A stretch of 64,000 bases of DNA, taken from assembly GCF_007176755.1 (NCBI RefSeq), contig NZ_BJTV01000009.1:1-64000 (forward strand), written 5' to 3'. Within the stretch, counting starts at the first letter, position 1, and each line of letters starts with the position of its first letter. A program made the translations under genes and the position numbers. Of this stretch, positions 53,417 through 63,300 are shown piece by piece. Source of the DNA: Streptomyces sp. 1-11. GTDB taxonomy: Bacteria; Actinomycetota; Actinomycetes; Streptomycetales; Streptomycetaceae. The notes below the pieces were generated by a model that saw nothing but the letters and a program-made list of their open reading frames with translations, was not told where the DNA came from and ran no database searches.

Positions 53417-53737
53417 ATGACGACCTACGTCATCACCGTGCCCGGTACCTTCACGACGGGAGTCGGGGACGAGGCCCGTGCACGGCTGAGCAGGCAGCTC
53501 CGGCCGGCCGATCCGCACACCACGCGGATGGGCAGCACCGAGGACCTGGACGTGCTCAACGTCAACGAGGACAACACCTTCACCCTCCGTCTGACCGTCG
53601 AGGCCGACTCCGGGCCGCACGCCGAGGAGGAGGCCCGCCGGATGGCGGACTCCGCACTGCGCGGCGCGGGTCTGGACGAGCGGACGGCGCCGCTGGGACC
53701 CGCCGTCGTCACGGGCATCGACTCCGAGGTCCGCTGA
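53417..53737 (+). CDS. Small conserved hypothetical protein
   Basis: The 106-residue protein begins MTTYVITVPGTFTTGVGDEA and contains a central VLNVNEDNTFTLRLTVEADS. The alternating beta and alpha pattern suggests a ferredoxin-like or dodecin-size domain. There are no cysteines and no signal peptide. ATG 53417 follows GAGGAAAGGA. Function unknown; homologues seem common in streptomycetes. Confidence 0.65.
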   Translation: MTTYVITVPGTFTTGVGDEARARLSRQLRPADPHTTRMGSTEDLDVLNVNEDNTFTLRLTVEADSGPHAEEEARRMADSALRGAGLDERTAPLGPAVVTGIDSEVR

Positions 53738-53837
53738 CGGTGCGGACCGGGCGGCGGCCCCTGCCCTGCGGCGAATCGCCATGAATGGGTAAAATTAGGC
53801 ATTCTGCCCAAGGCTGCCGCCCAGCCGGATGTGATCG

Positions 53838-54716
53838 ATGCCCCGCAAGCCCTCCACGGACGACGGCGACGAGCTGCTGGTCCGGCTCGGGATGCTCACC
53901 GCCCAGGCGCGCGAGCGCGCGGAACTGCAGCGCGCCCAGGTCGAACTGGCCATCGCCCTGCAGCGCGGCATGCTCCCGCCGGACCTGCCCACCGCGCCCG
54001 GCCTGCACCTGGCCGTGCGCTACACGCCCGCGTGCCACGGCCTCAACGTGGGCGGCGACTGGTACGACGCCTTCGTCCTGCCCGACGGCCGCGTCGGGTT
54101 GTCCATCGGCGACGTGCAGGGCCACAACATCGAGGCCGCAGCCTTCATGGGCCAGGCGCGGACCGCGCTGCGGGCCCTGGCCTCCGTCAGCACCGAGCCC
54201 GGCGAGGTCCTCGCCCGGACCAACGGACTGCTGCTCTCACTCGGCATAGAGCTCTTCGCCACCTGCACCTTCATGCGGCTCGACCCGGTCACCGGCGTCA
54301 TGGAGAGCGCGCGGGCCGGCCACACACCCTGCGTCTGGGCCACGGCGGACGGCAAGGCGGGAGTCGCCGACGACGAGGGCGGCCCCCCGCTCGGCATCCA
54401 GCACGGCGCGGCGTACCCGGTGACCCGGCACCGGCTCACCACCGGCGGAGTGTTCGTACTGCTCACCGACGGCGTGGTGGAGGGCCCGTCGCTGAACATC
54501 GAGGACGGCCTCGACCAGGTGGTCCGGCTCGCCGGCATCGCCGCCGTCGCCGGCCTTGAGGCCCGCGCGCTGGCCGCCGCGGTGATCAAGGGCGCAGAGA
54601 GCGTCGGCCACGAGGACGACGCCGCCGTACTGGTCGTCGGCCTCGACGGGCCCGGCGCGCACTGGCGGGACACGGTGGCCGGAGGGCCGCGGCGGCGGCC
54701 GGAGGTTCCGCCGTAA
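53838..54716 (+). CDS. Soluble PP2C/SpoIIE-family protein phosphatase
   Basis: The 292-residue protein has a short coiled-coil linker (LTAQARERAELQRAQVELAI) and a SpoIIE phosphatase domain with metal-binding motifs NVGGDWYDAFVL, SIGDVQGHNIEAA, ARAGHTPCVWA, FVLLTDGVVEG and GHEDDAAVLVVG. It has no sensor domain of its own. A stand-alone MASE1 membrane protein is encoded 60 bp downstream, so the two may form a split sensor. Start ATG 53838 has no strong ribosome-binding site; an AT-rich GGTAAAATTAGGC (53788-53800) lies in the promoter region. Confidence 0.88.
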   Translation: MPRKPSTDDGDELLVRLGMLTAQARERAELQRAQVELAIALQRGMLPPDLPTAPGLHLAVRYTPACHGLNVGGDWYDAFVLPDGRVGLSIGDVQGHNIEAAAFMGQARTALRALASVSTEPGEVLARTNGLLLSLGIELFATCTFMRLDPVTGVMESARAGHTPCVWATADGKAGVADDEGGPPLGIQHGAAYPVTRHRLTTGGVFVLLTDGVVEGPSLNIEDGLDQVVRLAGIAAVAGLEARALAAAVIKGAESVGHEDDAAVLVVGLDGPGAHWRDTVAGGPRRRPEVPP

Positions 54717-54776
54717 GGGCGGGACCGGACGGCTCTCGCCTCGCAGAGGGAGGGCCATCGGTGTGAGAGTGCTGCT

Positions 54777-55784
54777 GTGGTGCCTTACCAGGATCTGCGC
54801 CGGCCGGGCGGCTACACCGTCCAGCTCCTGACGGTCGCCGCCTGCTACTACGGGGCGGCGCGCCTCGGGCTCATGCGCCAACTGGCCGTCGAGGACGCCG
54901 TCGTCACGCCGATCTGGCCGCCCACCGGGGTGGCCGTCGCCGCCCTCCTCGTCCTCGGCCTCGGCTGCTGGCCCGCCATCACCGCCGGCGCGCTGTCCGC
55001 GGTGTGGTCCCTCGGCACCCCCGGCCCGGACGTGGTCGGCATCCTCTTCGGCCAGACGGCGGCGCCGGTGGCCGCGGTCCTGCTGCTGCGCCGGGCCCGC
55101 TTCCGCCCCGAGATCAGCCGGCTGCGCGACGGGCTCGCCCTGGTGTTCCTCGCCGCGCTCGCGGCCATGACGATCAGCGCGACCTTCGGCGTCGGAGTCC
55201 TCGTCCTCACCGGCAAACTGGCCCCGCACGGGTTCTGGGCGGTATGGCTGGCCTGGTGGGTGGGCGACGCCATGGGCGTCCTGATCGTCACCCCGTTCCT
55301 GCTGCTGCTGCGGCGCACCCGCTGGCCGCCGCCGCTGGGACGCTGGAAGGAGGCCACCGCGCTCGCCCTGGTGGCCTGCGCCATCGTGCCGCTGGCCGCG
55401 TACAGCTCGATCAGCCTGCTCTTCCTCGTCTATCCGCTGATCATCTGGGCCGCGCTGCGCTTCCAGCTCGTGGGCAGCATGCTGTGCGCCCTGCTCACCT
55501 CCGTGCTCGCCACCGTCGCGGCGACGGACGCGGTCGGCGCCTTCACGGGGCTGGACCGCATCGAGGTCATGGCGAAGCTCCAGGCCTTCAACGGGTCGAT
55601 GGCGCTCACCGCGCTGCTGCTGTCCGCCGTGATCACCGAGCAGCGCAACACCCGGCGCTCCGTCGAACAGGCCTGCCGGGAACTGGTCGAGGTGCTGGCG
55701 CACCTCACCGCGGGCGACGCGCCTCCACCCCGGCCGCCCCCGCACGCTGGCGACCGACCGCGGGAACCCGGCGGCGGCCCGTGA
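54777..55784 (+). CDS. MASE1-domain membrane sensor protein (stand-alone)
   Basis: The 335-residue integral membrane protein has eight or so transmembrane segments and MASE1 landmarks: YYGAARLGLMRQLA, TPIWPPTGVAVAALLVLG, WAVWLAWWVGDAMGVLIVTP and IIWAALRF. MASE1 is usually the N-terminal sensor part of diguanylate cyclases, kinases or phosphatases. Here only a 60-residue cytoplasmic tail (EQACRELVEVLAHL, then a Pro-rich end) follows, with no catalytic domain. The phosphatase gene just upstream is a plausible partner. The start GTG is at 54777. Confidence 0.85.
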   Translation: MVPYQDLRRPGGYTVQLLTVAACYYGAARLGLMRQLAVEDAVVTPIWPPTGVAVAALLVLGLGCWPAITAGALSAVWSLGTPGPDVVGILFGQTAAPVAAVLLLRRARFRPEISRLRDGLALVFLAALAAMTISATFGVGVLVLTGKLAPHGFWAVWLAWWVGDAMGVLIVTPFLLLLRRTRWPPPLGRWKEATALALVACAIVPLAAYSSISLLFLVYPLIIWAALRFQLVGSMLCALLTSVLATVAATDAVGAFTGLDRIEVMAKLQAFNGSMALTALLLSAVITEQRNTRRSVEQACRELVEVLAHLTAGDAPPPRPPPHAGDRPREPGGGP

Positions 55785-55888
55785 CACGGGTGGTCCCGCC
55801 CGGCGTGTCGAACGGCCGGGCAAGGGCACTGGGAGACGATGGACGATGCCCGCACGGGCACGGCAGGGGCCTGAGGAACAGGGGCGGC

Positions 55889-57328
55889 ATGGAACGACGG
55901 GTGGCACCCGGCACGGACGACCGGGACCCGGACACGAGCGGACACGGCCCCGGCGTCCCGGCCGGTCCCCCCGGACGCCCGGACGCGCCCGCGCCGGCGG
56001 CGTCCGACGCGCCCCGCGGCGACGGCGCCGATGTGCGGCGCCGGATCCCGCGCACCGATGTGCTGCTGCGCGACCCGCTGCTCGCCGGGGCCGCGCGGCG
56101 GCTCGGGGACGACGTGGTCAAGGGGGTGATCCGGCGGGCGCAGGACCGCGCGCGGGAGGGCCGCATCGCCCCGGAGCGGGTCCTGGACACCGCCGTCGCC
56201 CTGCTCCCCGGCACGGCCGGCGGGCTCCGCCCGGTGATCAACGCGACCGGTGTCCTGCTGCACACCAACCTCGGCCGGGCGCCGCTGTCGCAGGCGGCCC
56301 GGCAGGCCGTGGCGGCGGCCGCCGGACCCACGGACGTCGAACTCGACCTGGCGACCGGCGTGCGGGCCCGGCGCGGCCGCTCCGCCCTGGCCGCCCTGGC
56401 CGCCCGCGTCCCCGACGCCGGCGGCGTGCACGTCGTCAACAACGGCGCCGCCGCGCTCGCGCTGGCCGCCACCGCCCTCGCGGCCGGCCGGGAGATCGTC
56501 GTCAGCCGGGGCGAGATGGTGGAGATCGGCGACGGCTTCCGCCTGCCCGACCTGCTCGTCTCCACCGGCGCCCGGCTCCGCGAGGTCGGCACCACCAACC
56601 GCACCACCGCCGCCGACTACGCCGCCGCGACGGGACCGGAGACCGGCTTCATCCTGAAGGTGCACCCCTCCAACTTCCGCGTCACCGGGTTCACCCGCGC
56701 CGCGGAGGTAGGCGAACTCGCCGGGCTCGGCGTGCCCGTGGTCGTCGACATCGGCTCCGGACTGCTCGCCCCGCACCCCGCCCTGCCCGAGGAACCGGAC
56801 GCCGCGACGGCCCTGCGCGCCGGGGCCGCCCTGGTCACCGCGAGCGGCGACAAACTGCTCGGCGGCCCCCAGTGCGGCCTGCTGCTGGGCCGCACGGACC
56901 TGGTGGGCGCCCTGGCCCGGCACCCGCTGGCCCGCGCCCTGCGCGTCGACAAACTCACCCTGGCCGCCCTGGAGGCCACGCTCACCGGCCCGCCCACCCC
57001 CACCGCCGCCGCCCTCACCGCCGACCCGGACCGGCTCGGGGACCGCGCCGCCCGGCTGGCCGCCGCCCTGGCCGCCGACGGGATCGACGCGCGGGCCGTC
57101 GCCGGCACCGCCACGGTCGGCGGGGGAGGGGCGCCCGGAGTCACCCTGCCCAGCGCCGCGCTGTCGCTGCCCGAGCCGTACGCCGTGGCGCTGCGCACCG
57201 GCCGGGTGCCGGTGGTCGGCCGGCTGGAGGGCGGCCGCTGCCTGCTCGACCTGCGGGCCGTGCCACCGGAGGACGACGAACCGCTGGCCGGGGCCGTACG
57301 GGCGGCCCGCCCGGCCGCCGAGAGGTAG
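55889..57328 (+). CDS. selA: L-seryl-tRNA(Sec) selenium transferase SelA
   Basis: The 479-residue PLP enzyme converts seryl-tRNA(Sec) into selenocysteinyl-tRNA(Sec) using selenophosphate. It has the SelA core: VINATGVLLHTNLGRAPLS, VELDLATGVRARRGR, VVNNGAAALALAAT, SRGEMVEIGDGFRLPDL and the PLP-binding Lys322 in TASGDKLLGGPQCG. A 55-residue Pro/Gly/Asp-rich extension precedes the domain; ATG 55889 is the first that follows AGGGG, and a later start near residue 45 is possible. selB begins 5 bp after its stop, so they are co-transcribed. Confidence 0.95.
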   Translation: MERRVAPGTDDRDPDTSGHGPGVPAGPPGRPDAPAPAASDAPRGDGADVRRRIPRTDVLLRDPLLAGAARRLGDDVVKGVIRRAQDRAREGRIAPERVLDTAVALLPGTAGGLRPVINATGVLLHTNLGRAPLSQAARQAVAAAAGPTDVELDLATGVRARRGRSALAALAARVPDAGGVHVVNNGAAALALAATALAAGREIVVSRGEMVEIGDGFRLPDLLVSTGARLREVGTTNRTTAADYAAATGPETGFILKVHPSNFRVTGFTRAAEVGELAGLGVPVVVDIGSGLLAPHPALPEEPDAATALRAGAALVTASGDKLLGGPQCGLLLGRTDLVGALARHPLARALRVDKLTLAALEATLTGPPTPTAAALTADPDRLGDRAARLAAALAADGIDARAVAGTATVGGGGAPGVTLPSAALSLPEPYAVALRTGRVPVVGRLEGGRCLLDLRAVPPEDDEPLAGAVRAARPAAER

Positions 57329-57333
57329 ACGGC

Positions 57334-59166
57334 ATGCACGTCCTCGCCACCGCCGGCCACGTCGACCACGGCAAGTCCACCCTGGTGCGGGCGCTCACCG
57401 GCATGGAACCCGACCGCTACGCGGAGGAGCGCCGCCGGGGCCTGACCCTCGACCTCGGCTTCGTGTGGACGCGGCTGGAGCCGGCCGGGGAGCACCTCGC
57501 CTTCGTCGACGTGCCCGGGCACGAGCGCTTCGTCGCGACCATGCTCGCCGGCGCCGGCCCGGTGCCCGCCGTGCTGTTCGTCGTCGCCGCCGACCAGGGC
57601 TGGCAGCCCCAGTCGCAGGAGCACCTGGCGATCCTCGACGCGCTCGGCGTCCGGCACGCCGTCCTCGCGGTGACCCGCGCCGACCTCGCCGACCCCGGAC
57701 CGGTCCGCGCGGACGCCGTCGAACGGCTCGCCGCCACCTCTCTCGGCAAGGTGCCGTCCGTGGCGGTCAGCGCCGTCACCGGCGCCGGGCTGGACGACCT
57801 GCGCGCCGAACTGGCCCGGCTGGCCGCCGCGCTGCCCGTCCCCGACGCCGAGGCCGACGTACGCCTGTGGCTGGACCGGGCGTTCACCGTGCGCGGCCAC
57901 GGCACCGTGGTCACCGGCACGCTCGGCGCGGGCACCCTGCGCGTCGGCGACCGGCTGGTCACCGGGGACGGGGACGTACTGCGGGTGCGCGGCCTGCAGA
58001 CCCTGCACGAGGAGCGGACGGAGGCCGGCGCGGTGGCCCGGGTGGCCGTCAACGTGCACGGCCCGGCGGCCGGCCGGCTCGGGCGCGGGCAGGCGCTGCT
58101 GACCCCGGACCGCTGGCTCACGACCGGCACGGCGGACGTCCGGGTCGCGGGCGAGCCCGTCGGCGACCTGCCCCGTTCGGTCACCCTGCACATCGGCACG
58201 GCCGCCGTCCCGGTGACGGTCCGTCCGCTGGGCGAGGACACCGCCCGGCTCACCCTGCACCGTGAACTGCCCCTGCGCATCGGCGACCGCGCCGTGCTGC
58301 GCGAACCCGGCGGCAGCCGCATCCCCTGCGGCGTCACCGTCCTCGACGTGCGCCCGCCCCGGCTGGACCGGCGAGGCGCCGGCCGGGCCCGCGCGGCCGA
58401 GCTGGCCGGGATGACCGGACGCCCCGACGGCGCCGCCGAACTGCGCCGCCGGGGGCTCGTCCGGGCCCGCGACCTGCTCGCCATGGGCGCCCCGCTCCCG
58501 GCCGGCCCCGTCGCCGGTGACTGGCTCGCCGACGACACGCGCTGGAAGGACCTCGGGGACCGGCTGGCCGCCGAGGTCGCCCGGCACGCCCGCGCGCACC
58601 CGCTGGAACCCGGCCTCCCCGCCGAGGCGGCCCGCCGGCTGCTGGGCCTGCCCGACCGCGCCCTGGTGGACGCCCTCGTACGGGCCGCGCCCCGGCTCCG
58701 CGACCGCCAGGGGCGGCTGTACGACACCGGGGCCACCGGGCCCGCCCTGCCCCCGGCCGTGCGCGCCGCCGTCGACGCCGTGCGCGGGGACCTGGAGCGA
58801 ACGCCCTTCCGCGCACCCGAGGCCGACCGGCTGACCCGGCTGGGCCTGACCCGTAAGCCGCTGGCCGCCGCCGTGGCCGCGGGCGCGCTGCTGCGGATCG
58901 CGGACGGGATCGTGCTGCTGCCCGGGGCGGACACCGAGGCCGCGGCCGTACTGCGCCGGCTGCCGCAGCCGTTCACGCTGAGCGAGGCCCGGCAGGCCCT
59001 GGACACCACACGCAGGGTCGCCGTGCCGCTGCTGGAGTACCTGGACGCCCAGGGGCACACGGAACGCGTCGACGACCAGCGACGCCGCTGCCGGCCCGGG
59101 CGGGGGAGCGGAGGCGGACGGGAATCGAACCCGCCTGCCCGAGATCCTCGGACACCTCGGTTTTGA
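57334..59166 (+). CDS. selB: Selenocysteine-specific translation elongation factor SelB
   Basis: The 610-residue GTPase delivers Sec-tRNA(Sec) to UGA codons by binding the SECIS hairpin of the mRNA. The G domain holds G1 GHVDHGKST (8-16), G3 FVDVPGHE and a degenerate G4 TRADLAD. Two beta-barrels follow, and the C-terminal winged helices (about 430-590) end with RVAVPLLEYLDAQGHTERVD. The last ~19 residues (from about GSGGGRESNPPARD) are encoded on the strand opposite tRNA-Sec, and the stop TGA (59164-59166) is the complement of the tRNA anticodon. It starts 5 bp after selA. Confidence 0.94.
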   Translation: MHVLATAGHVDHGKSTLVRALTGMEPDRYAEERRRGLTLDLGFVWTRLEPAGEHLAFVDVPGHERFVATMLAGAGPVPAVLFVVAADQGWQPQSQEHLAILDALGVRHAVLAVTRADLADPGPVRADAVERLAATSLGKVPSVAVSAVTGAGLDDLRAELARLAAALPVPDAEADVRLWLDRAFTVRGHGTVVTGTLGAGTLRVGDRLVTGDGDVLRVRGLQTLHEERTEAGAVARVAVNVHGPAAGRLGRGQALLTPDRWLTTGTADVRVAGEPVGDLPRSVTLHIGTAAVPVTVRPLGEDTARLTLHRELPLRIGDRAVLREPGGSRIPCGVTVLDVRPPRLDRRGAGRARAAELAGMTGRPDGAAELRRRGLVRARDLLAMGAPLPAGPVAGDWLADDTRWKDLGDRLAAEVARHARAHPLEPGLPAEAARRLLGLPDRALVDALVRAAPRLRDRQGRLYDTGATGPALPPAVRAAVDAVRGDLERTPFRAPEADRLTRLGLTRKPLAAAVAAGALLRIADGIVLLPGADTEAAAVLRRLPQPFTLSEARQALDTTRRVAVPLLEYLDAQGHTERVDDQRRRCRPGRGSGGGRESNPPARDPRTPRF

Positions 59167-59201
59167 AGACCGGGAGGGCCACCAGGCACCCACACGCCTC
59201 C
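59110..59201 (-). tRNA. selC: tRNA-Sec (anticodon TCA)
   Basis: The 92-nt tRNA shows the Sec-specific architecture: long acceptor stem (GGAGGCG/CGCCTCC with an extra pair position), a D-arm around GGGTGCCTGGTGGCCC, anticodon stem CGGT/ACCG with loop CTTCAAA giving TCA (59166-59164), a long variable arm (CCGAG-GAT-CTCGG), and T-arm GGGTTCGATTCCC. The CCA end is not encoded. It is antisense to the end of selB and divergent from selD with 35 bp between them. It is expected to be charged with Ser, then converted by SelA. Confidence 0.95.
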
Positions 59202-59236
59202 ACCGCTCGACCAGGCTAGTGCCCCAGGAGACACGT

Positions 59237-60247
59237 ATGACACCGACCCGCCAAGCCGCCGTACGCCTCACGCAGTTCGCCCACGGCGGCGGTTGCGCCT
59301 GCAAGATCCCGCCGGGCGAGCTGGAGGAGGTCGTCAGCGGCCTCGGCGCGCCGCTGTCCGGCGGCGAAAGCCCGCTGCTGGTGGGCCTCGCCACCGGGGA
59401 CGACGCGGCCGTCGTCACGCTCCCCGGGCAGGACACGGCCATGGTGTGCACCGCCGACTTCTTCACCCCGGTCGTCGACGACCCCTACGACTGGGGGCGC
59501 ATCGCCGCAGCCAACGCGCTGTCCGACGTCTACGCCATGGGCGGCCGGCCGGTCCTCGCCGTCAACCTGCTGGCCTGGCCCCGCGACCGGCTTCCCTTCG
59601 AGCTGGCCCGCGAGGTGCTGCGCGGCGGTCTGGACATCGCCACCGAGGCCGGCTGCCACGTCGGCGGCGGGCACAGCGTGGACGACCCGGAACCCAAGTA
59701 CGGCATGGCCGTCACCGGGCTCGCCGACCCCGCCCGGCTGCTGCGCAACGACGCCGGCCGCCCCGGCCTGCCGCTGTCGCTGACCAAACCGCTCGGCCTC
59801 GGGGTGCTGAACAACCGGCACAAGGCGACCGGGGAGCGGTTCGAGCAGGCGATCGCCACCATGACGGCGCTGAACCGGGACGCCTCCGCCGCCGCCCAGG
59901 CCGCCGGGGCCACGTGCGCCACCGACGTCACCGGCTTCGGGCTCCTCGGCCATCTGCACAAGCTCGCCCGGGCCTCCGACGTGACCGCGGTGCTGGACAC
60001 GGCCGCGGTGCCCTACCTGGACGGCGCCCGGGAGGCCGTGCGGGACGGCTACGTCAGCGGCGGGACCCGGCGCAACCTGGAGTGGGTCGCGCCGCACACC
60101 GACTTCGGGGCCACGGACGCGGACACCCGGCTGCTGCTGGCGGACGCCCAGACCTCGGGCGGACTGCTCGTCGCCGGCGAGGTGCCCGGAGCACCGGTGG
60201 TGGGAGAGCTGGTGCCCCGCGGCGAGCACTCGATCGTGCTCCGCTGA
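59237..60247 (+). CDS. selD: Selenide, water dikinase SelD (selenophosphate synthetase)
   Basis: The 336-residue enzyme makes selenophosphate from selenide and ATP. It has the N-terminal flexible loop RLTQFAHGGGCACKIPPGEL with C20 and K23 corresponding to the essential Cys17 and Lys20 of the E. coli enzyme, so this copy uses Cys, not Sec. Further marks are GLATGDDAAVVTL, DFFTPVVDDPYDWGRIAAAN, ALSDVYAMGG, GGHSVDDPEPKYG, TKPLGLGVL and CATDVTGFGLLGHLH. ATG 59237 has CCAGGAGA at 5 nt; an upstream in-frame GTG at 59219 is less likely. It lies downstream of selB, on the other side of the antisense selC. Confidence 0.95.
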   Translation: MTPTRQAAVRLTQFAHGGGCACKIPPGELEEVVSGLGAPLSGGESPLLVGLATGDDAAVVTLPGQDTAMVCTADFFTPVVDDPYDWGRIAAANALSDVYAMGGRPVLAVNLLAWPRDRLPFELAREVLRGGLDIATEAGCHVGGGHSVDDPEPKYGMAVTGLADPARLLRNDAGRPGLPLSLTKPLGLGVLNNRHKATGERFEQAIATMTALNRDASAAAQAAGATCATDVTGFGLLGHLHKLARASDVTAVLDTAAVPYLDGAREAVRDGYVSGGTRRNLEWVAPHTDFGATDADTRLLLADAQTSGGLLVAGEVPGAPVVGELVPRGEHSIVLR

Positions 60248-60250
60248 GCC

Positions 60251-60298
60251 GCCCGCCGGGGCCCGTGGCGACCCACCCGCCGCGGGCCCCGGGCGGGC
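60251..60298. terminator. Bidirectional terminator between selD and the formate dehydrogenase gene
   Basis: GCCCGCCGGGGCCCG (60251-60265) pairs with CGGGCCCCGGGCGGGC (60283-60298) with one bulged G, a roughly 15-bp stem. It lies 3 bp after the selD stop and 4 bp before the dehydrogenase stop. Confidence 0.75.
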
Positions 60299-60302
60299 CG
60301 TC

Positions 60303-63300
60303 CTACGGCTCGGTGCCGGTGTGCTCGTCGATGCCCGCCCGGGCCCGGTAGGACCGCACCAGCTCCAGCGACGCCGGACCCCGCGGACGGCGCCCCGGCC
60401 GGATGTCCACGGCGAACGCCTTCGCCTCCTGGATGTGCGTGTTCGGGTCCAGGGACAGGTGCAGCAGCTCGTTCGCCGCGTCCCCGGTGGTGTAGCCGTT
60501 CGGACCCCAGTGGTAGGGCAGGCCCACCTGGTTCAGGGTCCGGCCCTGCACCCGCAGCGGCGCCATCCGGTCGGTCACCAGCACCCGGGCCTCGATCACC
60601 CCGCGCGCGCTGACGATCGTCGCCCAGCCGGTGTGCTCCAGGCCCCGCTCGGCGGCCAGCTCCGGCGACACCTCGCAGAAGAACTCCGGCTGCAGCTCGG
60701 CGAGATACGGCTGCCAGCGGGACATGCCGCCCGCCGTGTGGTGCTCGGTGAGCCGGTAGGTGGTGGCCACGTAGGGGAACACCTCCGAGCCGGGCTCGGT
60801 GCCGCTCGGCTGGTAGCGGTTGTCCGGCAGGGACGGCAGCAACTGCCGCACCGGATTGCGCTGCTGGCCGTAGAGCAGGTTCGGGAACGGGGAGTCCTGG
60901 GGCTCGTAGTGCGTGGGCAGCGGGCCGTCGGTGAGCCCGGACGGCACGTACAGCCACGCCTTGCCGTCGGCCTGCATGATGAACGGGTCCCGGCCGGACA
61001 GCGCCTCGGGGCCGGTCGCCCCCTCGGGCGGCTCGTGATCGGGCGCCATGTCCTTCTTGAAGTCGGGCACGTCGTGCCCGGCCCACTCGCCCCGCTCACC
61101 CTGGTCCGGGTCCCACCACACCAGCGCCTTGCGCTCGCTCCACGGCCTGCCCTCCGGGTCCGCCGAGGCGCGGTTGTACAGGATGCGCCGGTTGGCCGGC
61201 CAGGCCCACGCCCACTCGGCCGCCACCCAGTCCTGCTCCTGGCCCGGCTTGCGGCGAGCGGCCTGGTTGACGCCGTCCGCGTACACCCCGCAGTAGATCC
61301 AACAGCCGCACGCGGTGGAGCCGTCGTCCTTCAGCTGCTCGTACGAGGAGAGCGGATCGCCCTCGGCGTCGTGGCCGTTGATCTCGGCCAGCACGGCCTC
61401 GGCGTCCGGCTCGGCGATCGGGCCCTTCGTCGGGTAGTCCCAGGCCAGGTCGAGCACGGGCCGGTCCATCTCGTCGGTGGAGCCGGCGAGCTTCCGCCGG
61501 ACGAGCCGCCCCAGGTGGTACGTGAACCACAGGTCGCTGCGCGCCTCGCCGGGCGGCTCCACGGCCAGGTGGTGCCACTGCAGCAGCCGCTGGGTGTTGG
61601 TGAAACTGCCGTCCTTCTCGGTGTGCGCGGCGGCCGGCAGGAAGAACACCTCGGTGCCGATGTCCTCGGTGCGCATCTCCCCGGTCTCGATCTCCGGGCC
61701 GTCCTTCCACCAGGTCGCCGACTCGATGAGGGAGAAGTCCCGCACCACCAGCCAGTCCAGGTTGGCCATGCCCCTGCGCATCAGCTTGGCGTTGGCGTTG
61801 CCGACCGCCGGGTTCTCGCCGACCAGGAAGTAGCCCTTGCACACACCGTCGAGCTGGGCCAGGGCCGTCTCGTAGGCCGAGTGCGAGCCGGTCAGCCGCG
61901 GCAGGTAGTCGAAGCAGAAGTCGTTCTCCCGCGTCGCCGCGTCGCCCCAGTAAGCCTTGAGCAGGCTCACCAGGTAGGCCCGCATGTTGCCCCAGTAGCC
62001 CTTGTGCGTCGCCTCCGCCTCCGCGAACGCGTCCAGGTCCTGGTTCTGGTGCGCGTGCGGCATCGGGATGTAGCCGGGCAGCAGGTTGAACAGCGTCGGG
62101 ATGTCCGTGGAGCCCTGGATGGAGGCGTGGCCGCGCAGCGCGAGGATGCCGCCGCCCGGCCGGCCGATGTTGCCGAGCAGCGTCTGCAGCACCGAGGCCG
62201 CCCGGATGTACTGCACGCCGACCGTGTGCTGCGTCCAGCCCACCGCGTACGCGAACGCCGTGGTCCGGTCCCGTCCGGAGTTCTCCGCGACCAGCTCGCA
62301 CACCTGCCGGAACAGCTCCCGCGGCACCCCGCAGACCTCCTCGACCAGCTCGGGCGTGTAGCGGGCGTAGTGCCGCCTGAGCACCTGCAGGACACAGCGC
62401 GGGTGGGTGAGCGTCTCGTCCCGCTCGGGCTCGCCCTCGCCGATCACCGCCCCGCCGGAGCCGTGGGCCTCGCCGCGCGCCGCCTCGGTGACCGAGCTGT
62501 CGTCGGAGCCCCCACCGCTGGTGCGCTTGTCGTACTCAAGATCGCGTTCGCCGGAGGCCGCCTGCACCTCGACGCCCTCGTACTGCCAGCTCGTGTTGTC
62601 GTAGGAGCGGCTGTCGGTGTCCAGGCCGGAGAAGACGCCGTCCAGGTCCTCGGTGTCCCGGAAGTCCTCCCGGAGGATCACCGAGGCGTTGGTGTACGCC
62701 AGCACGTAGTCCCGGAAGTACTTCTCCTCCCGCAGGACGTGGTTGACGATCCCGCCGAGGAAGGCGATGTCCGAGCCCGCGCGAAGCGGCACGTGCAGGT
62801 CGGCCAGCGCGCTGGTCCGGGTGAACCGCGGGTCCACGTGGACCACCTTCGCGCCGCGCGCCTTCGCCTCCATCACCCACTGGAACCCGACCGGATGGCA
62901 CTCGGCCATGTTCGAGCCCTGGATGACGATGCAGTCGGAGTTCTGCAGGTCCTGCTGGAAGGTGGTCGCGCCGCCGCGGCCGAACGAGGTTCCCAGACTG
63001 GGAACGGTGGAGGAGTGTCAAACACGCGCCTGGTTCTCGATCTGGATCGCTCCCAGCGCGGTGAACAGCTTCTTGATCAGGTAGTTCTCTTCGTTGTCGA
63101 GCGTCGCCCCGCCGAGGCTCGCGAAGCCCAGGGTGCGCCGGGTGCGCTTGCCGTCGACCTCCCACTGCCAGCCGGACCGCCGCGCCTCGACGACCCGGTC
63201 GGCGATCATGTCCATCGCCGTGTCCAGGTCCAGCCGCTCCCACTCGGTGCCGTGCGGCCGCCGGTACAGCACCTGGTGCTCCCGCGCGCTCCCGGTGGTG

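Noticed and set aside
59219..59236. GTG 59219 as the start of selD
   Set aside because: The ATG at 59237 has a proper CCAGGAGA site, which the longer form would place inside the coding region.
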